From positions 3,162,001-3,226,000 of the forward strand of contig CM073197.1 of NCBI GenBank assembly GCA_037042915.1: a stretch of DNA of 64,000 nucleotides. Direction: 5' to 3'. This DNA comes from Auricularia sp. M13 (lineage: Eukaryota; Basidiomycota; Agaricomycetes; Auriculariales; Auriculariaceae). Positions 1 through 11,873 of this stretch are shown here, one piece after another. The first letter of the stretch is position 1. The number at the start of each line of letters is the position of its first letter. The notes under the pieces were generated by a model. It was not told where the DNA came from. It worked only from the letters and a program-made list of their open reading frames with translations, and searched no databases. The position numbers and the translations under genes are program-made.

Positions 1-741
1 TGGGCAAGAGCGGAAAAGCGCAGGTTGCGGATCTCGCGGCAAACAACAACAACATGCTCACTCCTGCCTATGTCATTTACGAGGACGGCCAGCCAGTGCG
101 CGTGGTGCTCTTCAACTTCATGAGCGATCCATCTGGCGCACATGACTACACCGCGCGCATTGCGTTCGATACACCTCAAGTCCGCACCAGGTGAGAGTAT
201 TATCCTTTACAGGCATAGAAGACGCTCATGTTCTAGACTCCTGCGCGCCGAGCGCGTGACAAGCAAAATTCCCAATATCACTTGGGCCGGACAGGTCGGT
301 CTCTCAATTTTGACTGGCAGTGACGGTCATCTCACAGCCATGTCGTAGACATTCGGTGGCTACTTCGAGTCCGACGGGCTCCTCCGCGGCAAGCACGAGA
401 CTGAGACGGTCCAGTGCACAAATGGCTTGTGTCCTATCCACGTACCGGGGCCGTCGCTCGTGCTCGTCTTCCTGACGGACGACTCGTACGAGGCCGACGA
501 CAGCATGAAGACTTTCGCCACCTCGCATACCACGCGGATGCACAACACCGCGGCCGTGGACGGTCTGACCCTCGCCACCTCGAACGGCCTCAACGCACAG
601 CAGCGGAAAGCGGCCAAAGGGATGAGCACCAGTCAGAACAGGATCAACCCGAAGAAGAAGAATGCAGCGCAGCGGTCGCAGGTTGGTGCGGCGCTCTTTG
701 TGGCCACACTGTTGGGAGTATTGTTCGCCGTGCTTGCATAG
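1..741 (+). CDS. GH79 beta-glucuronidase-like protein, C-terminal part (5' end outside window)
   Basis: This is the last part of a secreted or surface glycoside hydrolase. Three exons (1-190, 237-294, 349-741) join in frame and read through TPAYVIYEDGQPVRVVLFNF, PNITWAGQTFGGYFESDG and VPGPSLVLVFL. That order matches the beta-sandwich C-terminal domain of family GH79 fungal beta-glucuronidases as I remember it; the catalytic barrel lies outside the window. Members of the family remove glucuronic acid from proteoglycans or arabinogalactans. The extreme C terminus is a Ser/Thr/Asn/Lys-rich stretch followed by a hydrophobic tail (ALFVATLLGVLFAVLA) right before the stop, which I infer is a GPI-anchor signal, so the enzyme may sit on the cell wall or plasma membrane. 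Both introns are short and canonical GT-AG (191-236 and 295-348). Confidence 0.8.
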
Positions 742-3091
742 GTTCCTACTGTGTAAGCACGTACGAGGTATCATGTCTCTGTATGGGCTTTATGGGAAAT
801 TGTGGACCTTCCATGGAGCCGTTCGCACGTGTACCAGGAATCATGTTGTCGTCCACTTTCTTTTCGCCTCCGTAGAGTTATGTTTGTACGCCGATCCTCC
901 TTCACACCCTCGCCGCCAATATAACCCGTTTCGGAGTATCACATCGATCCCTGCTTGCCCCCGGAGGATGAAGATCGTCGACTGCAAATCGTCACCTCAT
1001 TGCGGACGACAGAAAGGGAGGCCAGAAAACCTTCTGCACTGCCACCTCTAAAATTACCCTATCATCGTCTAATTGCGTTGTTATCTTATGACTTCTGAGG
1101 CTGGAAAAGAAGATCGTCGTGCACAGGGGTGGCGCAACTCCGCTCAAACCGGCCAAACAAACAAAATCACGTGCTTTCACACTCCGACTCTCCTCTTCTT
1201 CCCATGTACCCGTTCGACTTGGGCTGGCTCCGTGCGTGCTACAGCTGACTAGCTATGGATCTTAGTGCCAGCTTTGAAAGACCTTCATCACTGGGCGACC
1301 CTCTGCAGCCCTCGGCGACTCTGTGATACTGTTTTTCTTCGCCCTCATGCCTGACTGCCCCTACCAAGCACTGCACTGGCGCTGCTGCGCGCAAACTTCA
1401 CACACAGCCGCACTAAATCGACATTCTTTTAAACGAACGACACGCACGCGCTTGTACCGGATCCTGCCATAAATTGAGAGCTCGTGAACTGGACATGAGC
1501 ACAATTTACTGGCAGAGCTCGTCCACAATTCAACGACACATTCCGTTGTTCGACGGCGTCGACACACTGTGAGGCTCGTATATGCTCCAAGTCCTGGTCG
1601 TCCGCTCTACTTTCGTGAGCAATGCGCACTGTGACTTGGTTATCTTTGCTGTCGCGCTCGCAGAGTCTCTAGAACGTGTTTCTGACTGCAGCAGGCTTCC
1701 GCGGGAATCAGATGCTTACATTCGCGCTGTCGGTCAAGTTTGCCTGGTTACTGTATCGCGCATTGCTCACTGGCTACCTGGCTCTGGGTCCGGACTCGGA
1801 GCGCCCGCTGAAAACAAGACTGCCGCACATCGCTTGGGACATGGTACAGCCTGCGATTCCACATGGTACTCGTGTTCCTTGCTCTGTCTGCAGCTCTGGG
1901 TCGGCATCGTCGAGGAGCACGGGCATGTCGGCGTGCATGCCACTGTTCATAGAACTGCCCATACGGACTCCCCACCTTTCAGATGACTCTTACGGCTGCG
2001 ACTGTGGCACTTGGCCGCTCACGGGGTACGCTAGGCCGCAGATTCGCGCGTTGCTGCAACAGTAGTGCGCACAGTAGTCGTCGCAAGTGTTTCACGACGG
2101 CATGGCGTGTAGATTGTCTCACGCTCAGCGCACGACCAGCGACAGCGCCTCAGCACGCGTTGGCCAGCGCTCATCGCAGATAGCATCGCATATCACCCAG
2201 GTTCCATCGGAAGACCGACGCTAAGCGCTTCAAATGCAGTTAAACCAGAACTCTTGCAACCAGAGGGGTGATGCACATTGCATGATGGACCTGGCCGCAG
2301 CCGTGGACGGTCCTGGCCCTGGCACTGTCAGCGTCAAGGCTTGCAACTTGTGCACACCCAAGTCTCGCGCGGCGGCTTTGGCGTCGCCGGAGTGATCACT
2401 AGTTCTGATGGGTTCACTCTGCGCTGGAAGACCGTGCGAAGTGTAGTTTGTTTGGTAGAGGCGCGTGGTGATGTAGTTGGCACGCTAATCGCGGTGGTCA
2501 ATGCGCCCGCGCCTTTGCAACTGCTGGCGCTGGAATGTGAGCTCTTTGCAAGGATGATGAGCAAGGAGGAACGTTTTCGGATTTGAGTTTGGTTGTGTGG
2601 TGTGTCACGATGGGAGGATCGCGATTGCAACCCGACATGATGTGAGAGTCTGGGGCGGTGCCTGGGTCGATCCTGGATCGTCAACGCGTCAACCACTACC
2701 GTCAGAGTCTACCTCAGATCACGCTTCGCGGTGCACGGTTGGGGAAGCTGCCAACGCAGGGTGAGATGGGCCAGAGATAGGCAGTGGGAAGAAGAAGATT
2801 GGCTTTGCCGGTAATGTGACCCTTCCGGGAGCGGGAGTAGTCGCGTGAGAATCAAACTGTAGTGTCGAAGCCGCTATATGCGCGCGTAGAACGCGTTCTC
2901 ACGGGCTGAGACGCAGCCCAGGTGGGCTCTGAGCACGTTCCCAGGTTGTGGATACGGAGGAGCGCGTGGCCGACCGTGGAAAGAAGGGCAAGCGAGTGAT
3001 TCTGATTGCCGACCGCTGCTCCAAGGCATCGGATGGTTGGGTAAATTTTTATCTCGCTTCTCTCTTTTTCCTCTCCGAGACGACGACGACG
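742..3091. other. Intergenic stretch, 2.35 kb, no convincing gene
   Basis: Nothing here reads as a conserved gene on either strand. Short open frames are present but do not join by plausible splice sites and match no family I know. The last 50 bases before the DENN gene are pyrimidine-rich, as expected for its 5' leader. One weak candidate fragment at about 2389-2586 is listed separately. Confidence 0.5.
2389..2586 (+). pseudogene. Possible fragment of a DUF6593-like basidiomycete protein
   Basis: The forward frame reads VITSSDGFTLRWK, then a segment with VCLVEARGDVVGTLIAVV, and ends in MMSKEERFRI followed by a stop. The order (a Ser-Ser-Asp-Gly then Lys/Arg-Trp-Lys core, a strand, and a charged E/K/R-rich end) resembles the C-terminal half of small DUF6593 proteins that are numerous in Agaricomycetes. 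No N-terminal exon with the expected pattern can be found upstream, so at best this is a remnant. Chance similarity is quite possible. Confidence 0.18.
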
Positions 3092-6000
3092 ATGGCGAGC
3101 GACGGGGAGCTTCGTCGGATTGCCAACGGGTCCTTCCACTCGCTGCACAGCGCCGAGCTGGTCAAAAGGGATAAGGCGGCCCAGGTCCGTTAAGTTAGCG
3201 CACGCGCTTTAGACTTCCCCTGACACCTTCCCGAACAGCTCCTGGGCATATCGCCTCAGCAACGGTGAGCGCGACCAGCAACGACCCCGCCAGCGCTGAG
3301 CCTGACCCGTTCCCAGTGCCAGCATGGAGCCAGTACAAGCACCGTCGCGCAGGCCATCCAGCAGCTCGCTGCCGGCCAACATGGCCGCCCAGCACGAGCC
3401 CACGACGACGCTGGCCTCGCTCTACGTCGTATCAGGGCTGCCCAAGAGCCCGCACACCTGGATGCTCGCCGACCAGGAGAGCACCATCGGTCTCGCGCAC
3501 TCGCAGGGCGCCGTCGGCCGCTTCTGGCGCTCGGAGGTGCTGGGCTCAACCGTCAGCCCAGGCATAGGCGCACCACCGCCGTCTGCCAGCCGCAAGCGCA
3601 GCGGTAAGGACAAGCGCGCACCAGGCGTCGGCGCGCCGTCGAAGGCGGAGACCGCGAAGCTCCTGTCCAAGGCCCTCAAGGTCAGTCTCGCCGTCTCCAA
3701 GGCTTCTTAGCTGACCGTCCAACGCAGTTTTCATTCCCCCGCGAGATCGAAATTATTGCATCGACGCTGCAGCCGGTGTCGACGGTTCACAATTTCTCGT
3801 TCAACTTGCCCGCGCCGAACCCAAGCACGGCCGACTTCTCTGGGATGCGCAATAGCACCTTTAGCGGCGCTACTGGCGCTGGCAACCGTCTCTCCGCTGC
3901 GGTACGCCGCTACAACCCAGCCCTGGTTGTCGTTGCCAATTGACATCCATTTCAGACGTTCAACGAGATGGCACGGCCGTCGTCCGCGTTCCTCGGCCCG
4001 CCGCCGACCGTGCAACAGAGTCTGGACGCCAACAGCCAGAACACGGTCACATATCACGGCGTCTGTCTGACTGTCTGGTCGCACGCCGACGAAGAGGTAT
4101 GAATACAAACAGAATCCGGCGACCGCCACTGACAGCCGGTTGCTTTGCTTTTCAATTCCACGCATAGCGGTCGGTGGCAATTCGGCGTGCACTGGAACAG
4201 CGCACGCGTAAAGCCTCCTCGCAGACGCTGCCCAATGCGCCCGCGCCGCGCCGGCTACAGCACAAGCCGAGCAACGCGTCTGCCTCATCTGTAGACGCTG
4301 CGCCCATCCCCCGTGTGCGCACACGCTCGTCACGCCATGGCCCGTGGAGCGGCACAGAGGCCGAAACCGACGCGGAGACCGACGGTGGCATGGCCAGCGA
4401 GTCCGAGTACGAGTTTGGTGCCAGCAACGAGCGAAGCGTTGTTGGCGAGAGCACGCTCTTCCTCCCGCAGGACACCGTTTTTTGGCTGCCGTACGCACTC
4501 AGTACGTTCGTTGCCTTAATCTTTCGCCAAAAAGCTAATAATGAGCATTATGATAGCACTCGTCTCGCGCCACCCAATCTACGACCTCATGCGCGACTAT
4601 CTCACGCTATCCTGGGCACGCTTCAGCAAGGACGTCCAGGCGCACACTCTGCAGATTGCCAAGATCCTCTCGCACCCCGCGCCGCGCGGTGGAGACGTCG
4701 TGCGGTTGGACGCCTCTCCTGCCCCGTCTGCACACTCGTCTTCGCAGCATAAACGTTCGAGTTCGCAGCACAGCAACTCCGACTCGTCCCTCGAGGTCGT
4801 GTGTCGCTTCCCTGGTGGCCTGGACTTCGGCCGTGGGCTGGTCGACGCGAACTTCACCATGTGGCCGTTGTTCAAGGCGCTCGACCTTGACAACATCCTC
4901 ACCATCTGTGAAATTGGTATGGCACCTACTGGACGCATTCTGTTCCTCTCGCGTTACCCAGCAATGCTCGGCGTCGCCGTCCTCACCGTGCGTTATTTGC
5001 TCGAACTGCGCGGGTGGAACGGTGTTGCGTGCCCGATTGTGCATTGTCGTGATGCGCGGATCTATGTCGACGTGCGCTGATCTCTCAATTACGACGCATG
5101 CATTTGAAACTAATGACCCTGCAGGACCCAGGCCCATGGATCATCGGCCTGCCGACTGAGGCGCGGTACACGGTGCAGACGACGGCGGAGGTGTGCATCG
5201 TCGACCTGGACATCAACCACGTCAGCTGCGGCGCGCCGCCGATGGGGTATGTGAGCAGCAAGGGCACGCGCGAGCGCTACCGGCGCCAGCTGCAAGCTGC
5301 TTTCGACGCGTACTGGCACCCCGACTGCTCCATCCCGTCCGAGTTCAAGGAGGCCTTCCCCGCTGGCCGCTTCAGGCCGCTCACCAAGATCCAGAGCAAG
5401 CGCGCGGGCATTGCGAGCCCTGCAGCTGAGAGCGTTGCACCGCCGGAGTGGTGGAATGGTCCCAAGGTCATTCAGGCTTTCAATGCCGTGCTCACAGAGA
5501 AGGTACGTTGACTCAAAGGCGCTCTGATTCGTAGATACTGATGCATTGGAATGCTTGTAGAGCAAGAAGCCGTCTTTGCTCAAGCGGCTCACAGGCGCCG
5601 GGCGTCGGCAGCTCGCGCTGACGACGGCGGAGCAGCTCATCCAGATGTCGATCCGTAAACGCGCAACGGCGTTCGTGGACTCGCGCGACGAGATGGAGAG
5701 CAAGATCGGGCGACTCGCGCGTCGTCTGAACTTCTTGATGACCGAGTCCGACCTCTGGAGGGAGAAGTTCGTCACGTTCGAGAAGTACGCGGAGAAGCTC
5801 AGCGTGGAGAGCTCCGAGCTGCGCGCCAAGATCAACAAGGAGCAGCGCGAGAGCCGTAGGCTGAGCGGGCTCGTCAGTGTTACTGCGCAGGAGAAGCTGC
5901 GCTTGCAATCTCGTTAGTTTATTTCGTTTTATTCGGACGCGTTTGCTGACTCGAAGGACAGAGTTGCAGGAGACGGAGCGCGCGCACAAGGACGCTACCG

Positions 6001-7039
6001 TCGAGCTCGAGAAGATGCGCCGCGAGATCGAGCGGATGGAGAGCGAGCGCGCGGCGATGATCCAGGAGGTCGAGGCGCAGATCGAGCGCGCTCTGGCGAG
6101 CATGGCGTTCAGCGAGACCGAGTCCGACATCGGCGGCGCGAGTGCCAGCGGGTCGCGCTCGAGCAGCCGCCGGCCGAGTGTCGTCCGCGCCGGAAGCGCG
6201 TTCGGCGACCGCGATATTCGCGCCGAATCGATCACCGAGGAGACGGACGCTGAGGCTGACGGCGAAGTGCTTGAGACGCCGACGGCTGAGAAGAAGGAGA
6301 AGGAGAAGGCGAAGAAGGAAAAGGAGGAGAAGGTCGAGGCGCAGAACTTTGACGGGAGCGCTGCTATCCCCGATAGCAACATGTCGGCAGTCGACATGGG
6401 CATCACTGAGAAAAGCGACCGCATTGCGCGCAAGGTGCTTGCCATCCAGGAAAAGGTCAGTTGCTGTTGATGTTGGCCATGAGTTGTCTGTATTGACATG
6501 TGTCGCAGCTGGAATCTGCCCTCGCGGGCGAGATACAGCGGACCGGCCAGAGTGGAGACGAGCTCAGCGAAGCTGAACGTCGGCCAGCGCGCCCTCCGCG
6601 TGCGAACGCTCCGCGCGCGAACTACATCACCATCCCGCAACGCTCTGGGTCGCCGCGCACGGTGTCCAAGGCCGGCTCTGTGGCATCGCTGAGCGCGCCG
6701 ACGGTTTCGCCCAGCACGCCAGCCGTCACGACCGACGACTCGTCGGACACGGACTGGAAGAGCGCGTACTCGCATTCGCCCCATCCGGACTCGCGTAGCG
6801 ATGTGGATGAGGATGTTGCTGTCTTCGACGGCACGGACGGCCCGCCCGAGCTCAGCGAGTTTGGCGGCCCCACGCGGAAGGCGCTTGCGCAGGCCCGCGC
6901 GCGTGCCGAGTCGTCTGCCAGCTCGCGGACTGCAGGTGGTGGCGATAAGGACAGCCCCACTGTGAGCGAATATACGCTCAAGCCCATGCCGCACGCGCGC
7001 AACATCGCGAGGTACTCGCAGGGCGCGGTCGGCGCATGA
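3092..7039 (+). CDS. DENN (AEX-3) domain protein, probable Rab GEF
   Basis: Eleven exons join in frame: 3092-3184, 3239-3264, 3323-3680, 3728-3901, 3956-4096, 4168-4501, 4557-5071, 5125-5502, 5561-5912, 5962-6455 and 6509-7039, giving about 1131 residues. An upstream DENN-like part (FSFPREIEII, VTYHGVCLTVW) is split by a Ser-rich insert. The core cDENN block at roughly residues 366-590 contains DTVFWLPYAL, HPIYDLMRDYLTL, GRILFLSRYPAMLGVAVL, LRGWNGVACPIVH and DDPGPWIIGLP. Residues of about 700-880 are charged and predicted by eye to form coiled coils; the C-terminal 200 residues are disordered and Ser/Pro-rich. DENN proteins exchange GDP for GTP on Rab GTPases in membrane traffic; the Rab served here cannot be told. 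The second intron could use the acceptor at 3315-3316 instead of 3321-3322, which changes the protein by two residues. I chose the ATG at 3092 because it follows a pyrimidine-rich leader. Confidence 0.88.
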
Positions 7040-8250
7040 TATCGTTCCTTCTTTCTCTGGCTCTCTCTCCTTCCGACCGTCGACACTCCTTTACCCTCGT
7101 GTTCTGGACTCTCCTCACGACCCCGGCGCTGCAATGCACGCCCTATGCCCCTGCACAGCGGTGCTTGCGCCGCGTCTATCCCCTGTTGCTGGTCAGCGCA
7201 GCCACTCCTTGCGTCCCTGCCTCCCGTCCCGTCATTTGCCGCCGCAGCGCGGCACGCCACTCGTTTGAATCCCACTCGTTTCCCTCTGCACAAAATATCC
7301 TTACAACGTCTCCCCTCCTCCGCTCCGGCTTCGCTGTGGTTCTGGTTGGATACAACACTCGGTAATGGATGGGTCACCCACACACACTCAACACATCTGC
7401 TTGGTTCTATTTTCGACCCGTTTCCTCTCGACCCACCGTCCGCGCTGGTCCTCTGTTGTTATTGCACTACACGTTTATTTCTACTGCCCTCAGAACCTGC
7501 ACATATCGAACGCATACCACATACCACCTCTGTGCCTGGCGCTCTTATGCGAGAGCACAGATTGCTAAGAAATTGGCCGATGCCGCCATGCCCCTACGCA
7601 GATTGAGCACCGTCTCTACAATACAACAATACTGTCACCAGTATGATGTTTACTTACGTTTGTATGCGTTCTAACTTCTCCGGCGGCGAAGCATCCGGCG
7701 GCTGCCGACTCACTCCTCGCGCCAGACCAGACACCGGGGGCAAAGGTCGTAATAGCATACCGTCTGCTATTACCGTGATAGCATACGCAAAACACACGGA
7801 ATTGGTGCCACACGGGCTCTCGAACGGCACAATGGAACCTCCACGAGGCATCGGAGGTGCCACTCAGGCTGGACTGAGAATACCTCGCCATCCTTCGGGC
7901 ACTCTACAACCCATTGCTTGGGTGCACCTCCGTATGGTATGACGGGAGAGCCCTCAAGGGGTCAATGTTGATAGGAAAAGCGCAATGACTGATGTGCAAA
8001 CCACTCACTTAGCAGACAGCAAGTGTAGTGACGACAATAGTCTTTAGCATTCCTCGTCAGGCTTGCAGCTGAGAGGGGGCTTAGCGCCGTCAAATATATT
8101 GGGCTCGCCTTTGAGTCTGTCATCCTTGCAGTATTAATGTTATGTAGAGCTATCGAAAGTAGCAGGAATCCTGGCCTGAGGGGGTCGCAATGACTGCCGG
8201 AACTTGTGAGGTCGTCACTTATAATTGCATTGTGAGGCCAAAAGATTTTG
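7040..8250. other. Intergenic stretch, 1.2 kb, with one arm of an inverted repeat
   Basis: No gene is supported. The first 500 bases are the presumed 3' flank of the DENN gene and are pyrimidine-rich. The region holds the left arm of the inverted repeat at 7731-7826. Confidence 0.5.
7731..7826 (-). repeat. Left arm of an imperfect inverted repeat with a palindromic core
   Basis: The reverse complement of this segment matches 8251-8342 over about 90 bases with only scattered differences. Shared blocks include TTTTGYGTATGCTATC, GGTAATAGCA and CCCCCGGTG. The core is palindromic (TAATAGCATAC opposite GCTATTA), imperfect in this copy. It may be a short non-autonomous element or a duplicated exon-intron fragment of the kinase-like gene that follows the other arm. 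Confidence 0.6.
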
Positions 8251-8342
8251 TTTTCCGAGCGTGGCACAAAGAGCCGTATGTTTTGTGTATGCTATCAAGG
8301 TAATAGCATACGGTATGCTATTACGGCCTCTGCCCCCGGTGA
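8251..8342 (+). repeat. Right arm of the inverted repeat, with a perfect 11-bp palindrome
   Basis: This copy holds a perfect inverted repeat, TAATAGCATAC (8301-8311), one base, GTATGCTATTA (8313-8323). A second half-palindrome (GTATGCTAT) lies just upstream at about 8288-8296, so the segment could form stacked hairpins. It ends about 40 bases before the first clear exon of the kinase-like gene and may overlap that gene's 5' end or first intron. Confidence 0.6.
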
Positions 8343-8354
8343 GATGATAGCGGT

Positions 8355-9227
8355 GTGGCACTCGCTGACAAGTCTCGCAGCGACGACCCGTACGCCTGGG
8401 TCAAGTATGGGTACGGACTCTCCATGGATGAGGCCATGATGCAGGACTACATTTGGCGAGTCTTGACTCGCTGCCCCAACGACGCTGTGCGTGTTCCCTG
8501 TGTCTACCTCGCCTTCCAGTTCGGCGACCGCGGATATATAGTCATGGAGCATACCGACGGACCGACCTGCGACATGTCCGATGCGCCCCAGGCCGCCGCC
8601 GCCGTGCAGTCCCTTATTGCCATTACTGGGCCCACCCAGTACCCGGACCTCCCGTCATCAGCGGAGGCCGCATTGTGCACCCCTTCTTCGTGGAGTGGAC
8701 GTCTTCTGTGAAGTACCCTTCCGTCGCGCTGTTGCAGAGCCACATCAACGGCGTAGGTGCTCACCCTTGCACCGATGAACTCTGACTCCCGATATACTAG
8801 ATTCTCAGGAAAAAGGGCAGTCGCAGACGGGTCAATTTCAAGGCCGAGGTCGAGACGTACGGCCTGCGCCTTTGCCCGTCTGACCTCAACCGCGGGAATT
8901 TCATCAAGGACGCGAATGACCAGGGCAGGATCGTGGTCATCGACTTTGGCGCTACCTCTTTCCTGCCGGTCTCCCTGTTCGCCTTTGCGATGTCGTGGAG
9001 TTACAATGATTTCACACATGCCATCTCCCGGTTGATCAAGTATCCTGCGACGACGCCACAGGCCCAACTCGATGCGCTGGAGGAGGCCCGAGGCTTTTTG
9101 GTCCCCTTTGGCACGAACAATATCGGTGGGGAATCCGTTTCCCGACTTTCTCTCCCATCCTCTTGCGCGACTGACTTTATTTCTCGGCACAGGTCTTCCG
9201 TCTGCTCTCAAGACACAGTTGCAATAG
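8355..9227 (+). pseudogene. APH/choline-kinase-like protein kinase-fold gene with one frame break
   Basis: The product belongs to the aminoglycoside-phosphotransferase-like kinases that are expanded in Agaricomycetes; their substrates are unknown. Visible kinase-fold motifs are a Lys in AWVKYGYGLS followed by Glu in MDEAMMQ, the hinge YIVMEHTDG, the catalytic loop LCPSDLNRGNFIKD, and the metal-binding IVVIDFGATSFLP. Two introns fit well (8753-8800 and 9126-9192) and the last exon reads LPSALKTQLQ before the stop at 9225-9227. Near 8640 the frame of ITGPTQY does not continue into PGPPVISGGRIVHPFF, which is the next conserved piece; one base appears to be missing. It is therefore a recent pseudogene or a sequence error. 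The N terminus is unresolved: I see no good ATG before 8381, and a splice acceptor at 8379-8380 suggests a missing first exon. Confidence 0.65.
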
Positions 9228-9784
9228 CGTAGAGGCCCGCGTACCCGGATCTCAACATTGTTCAAGTTCGAAATCGTCGAACCACTCTTGTCTTCGCCCG
9301 TCGCCTCACTTTTTCCATCCCCGTTTGGCTGGCGTTGTCAATGCCCGTTTATTCTTATTCGCATGCATTTTCTTCGGGTTCTTGATTCTCCCCAGGCACC
9401 GTCGCGAAAGAGAAGATCGACTGTCAAGCCCATTGTCTCCGCTAGGGGTCATTCCCTAGTTGTATGGAAGTTGCAGTCATAGTCGAAAGTTCAGATCGCA
9501 TCCACGCATTTACGAGCGCAGGAATGAGTACAGTGTGCAATGGCTTAGAAGAGCGCTGTGGTCCTGGACTGCACACACGCAGAATCGAGGGCAAGAGAGG
9601 CAAGGTATATACGGCAGCCAGGCGATAAATATGAAGACAGCACAAGGAGCAAGCAGGCCGCCATGCGCGGTAGGCCTGGCGTCTATGCAGTAGTGTGTTG
9701 CTAACGTACGACCATGTATGTATGCAGCATCCCCAAGAACGTTGAACGTGAATCGTGTCCCCCGCGTCCGCCAGCACCGAGCAC
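9228..9784. other. Intergenic stretch between convergent genes
   Basis: This is the shared 3' flank of the kinase-like gene (forward) and the elongase gene (reverse). I see nothing recognisable in it. Confidence 0.5.
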
Positions 9785-11082
9785 TCAGTGCTTCGCCGAG
9801 CCGTTCGCGTTTGCCGCCGCGGGGCCGCTGCCGTTGGCGACCTTGTTGGCGGCCGCCTGCGCGCTCTTCCTCGCGCTGGCGCCGGCCTTGTAGGTCTGGC
9901 GGTAGAAGGAGATGAAGAGGAAGAGGTAGGTCGTGAGGATCGCGCAGCCGAAGAGCGCGGCGCCCTCGCCGCCCGAGCACGTGCCGACGTGCGGCGCGCT
10001 CGGCAGGTAGGTGGCGATGAAGTACGAATAGCCTGATGAGCGCGGGTCAGCGGCGGCCGAAGGTAAGACAGGCATTACAGGTGAAAGGTGGGCAGAGAGG
10101 AAGGACGCGTTACGGACGGTTAAGGAAAAGGTACGTGCTTGCAAAATAGACAACGAAAAGGTCGATGACGAATTGCACGATTTGCATCGTCGTGAGGTAC
10201 TTTTTCCACTAGAGGCGCGTCAGTCGCTGAGCTTGCGAACGCGACAAATTGACGTACCCAGAAGCGGCGGCCTCCAGCGGTGGCATAGTAGTAGTAATCT
10301 GTGGACTGGTCAATCTGCAGGCTCGTGTAGCATATGGGAATGGGACTGCGACGAACACATTACGACGTGGACAGCCAGGTTAAGCGTAATAACGACCCAA
10401 GACTATTGGCCAGTTAGTCTATTAACATTGAGCTGCGCGTGTGATGCATACCACTGAGGTCTTTCCATTGAGCTGAGTAAAGCAGAGGAAAGCGGTAGCG
10501 GCATGATGGAAGACGTGCAGGAATGCTACGGTGCAAGTTGCCCGAGATTAGTAAAACATAACACCCGGCGTGGAGCGGACGTGCCGAGCGGCTTTTTCTT
10601 GAAGGCCAGGAAAACCGTGTCGACGAGCTCCCAGTACTTGAAGTAATAGTTGACCATATAGTAGAATTCAAGCCGCTGGTGGAGTTCGGTTAGCACGCGT
10701 GATTGTTGGGGCTGCCCGCGAGCACACGCGCGCGAAAATTTTCAGCACGTACCGACGTCCAGGCACCCTCGCCGCAGATGGCATAGAATAAACCGTGTTT
10801 TCTCCATATTGGGAATATTTCCTCGACCATGAGCGCGAGCAATAAGGCCGAGCCGGAGCTCAGCAAGACGTTGTGAAGCTGGAAGAGGAACTGCAGCTTC
10901 AGCGGTTGCCGGGTGCGCATGATCTCCTGGACGCCGAATATGACGGACAGATATCCGGCGAGCGCGGCCACGACGACGGGCGTGGTCGAGAGCGGCGTTA
11001 GCGGCGGCGTGTACTGCTGGAGGTAGTACGGCAGCACATTCTTGGGCAGCACGGCGAGGAGGGCATCGGCAAGAGGGGCCAT
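9785..11082 (-). CDS. Fatty acid elongase (ELO/GNS1-SUR4 family)
   Basis: The enzyme condenses malonyl-CoA with a fatty acyl-CoA in the ER, the first step in very-long-chain fatty acid and sphingolipid synthesis. Seven exons (reverse): 11082-10753, 10675-10585, 10525-10452, 10402-10357, 10298-10258, 10208-10139 and 10032-9785, together 299 residues, a usual ELO length. The family hallmarks appear in order: LEFYYMVNYYFKYWELVDT, FLAFKKKPLAFLHVFHHAAT (the HxxHH catalytic motif is split by an intron), YYYYATAGGRRFW, and several membrane segments. The C-terminal tail is rich in Lys, Asn and Ala and ends in SAKH. Two introns, 10584-10526 and 10138-10033, must start with GC (both GCACGT) to keep the frame and the consensus sequence; no GT donor nearby works. 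Confidence 0.9.
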
Positions 11083-11656
11083 GGCGGGCAGCGGCTACGG
11101 GAGAGGGCCTGGGCAATGAGCGTGACGGGGCAGACCGCGACCGGGTTGGCGAGAGAGCAAAGAGCTGAACTTTTGCAGGGCACGCAGCTTTCCTAACAAA
11201 TCGCGCGCCGCCCAAAAACTGATCAGATCATCGTGCACACGTGAATTGACCGCACGCCCCGGCCATCCAGGCACCGGTCTGTTCGTCAGATCATATAGAC
11301 GGTCTTAGAAATAGTTTGGAACAAAGCATATGCTCTTTTTTTCAAATGAGGGTCGATGGACACGGCGTCAGATGCGATGTGCCGGAAAGGTAATGATCCG
11401 GACGAACAACAACCGTCCAGCGCCCGCTGAGAAATACAGGGTGAGGCAAGACTCCCCAGAACGCAGTTCACTTAGACTTGATTCAGGCTCATTGAATATC
11501 GGTGTGGACTGCGGGAGGAGTGTCCGCTGTTGCAACATCGGTGGCAGAACCTTTGAAGGTTTGCACTAGCAACAGGGAGTCGGGGATTTTGAATGGATCC
11601 TCGGCACTTATCCCGTCCTATCCCAAGTGGTATGCTCATCGGCAGTGGCGCAATGA
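11083..11656. other. Upstream flank of the elongase gene up to the gap
   Basis: This is the presumed promoter side of the elongase. I see no supported gene in it. Confidence 0.5.
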
Positions 11657-11756
11657 NNNNNNNNNNNNNNNNNNNNNNNNNNNNNNNNNNNNNNNNNNNN
11701 NNNNNNNNNNNNNNNNNNNNNNNNNNNNNNNNNNNNNNNNNNNNNNNNNNNNNNNN
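11657..11756. other. Assembly gap (100 N)
   Basis: Exactly 100 Ns, a conventional filler size, so the true distance is unknown. Open frames that run through the Ns are meaningless. Confidence 0.99.
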
Positions 11757-11873
11757 CATTCAAACGGTACTGGATTCCTGAGGGGAGAGAGTTCATCAAT
11801 CCGTAAATTTTCACGACATGGACAGGTGCATACCGATGTCGAGATGAAAGGACGGCCCTATCGAAGGGTCAGT

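Noticed and set aside
742-3091. Possible gene in the reverse frame at about 1774-1962
   Set aside because: The peptide looks plausible but has no neighbours in frame, no splice sites and no family resemblance.
5513-6994. 493-codon reverse-strand open frame
   Set aside because: It lies opposite the exons of the DENN gene, which splice cleanly and match a known family; high GC keeps the opposite frame open.
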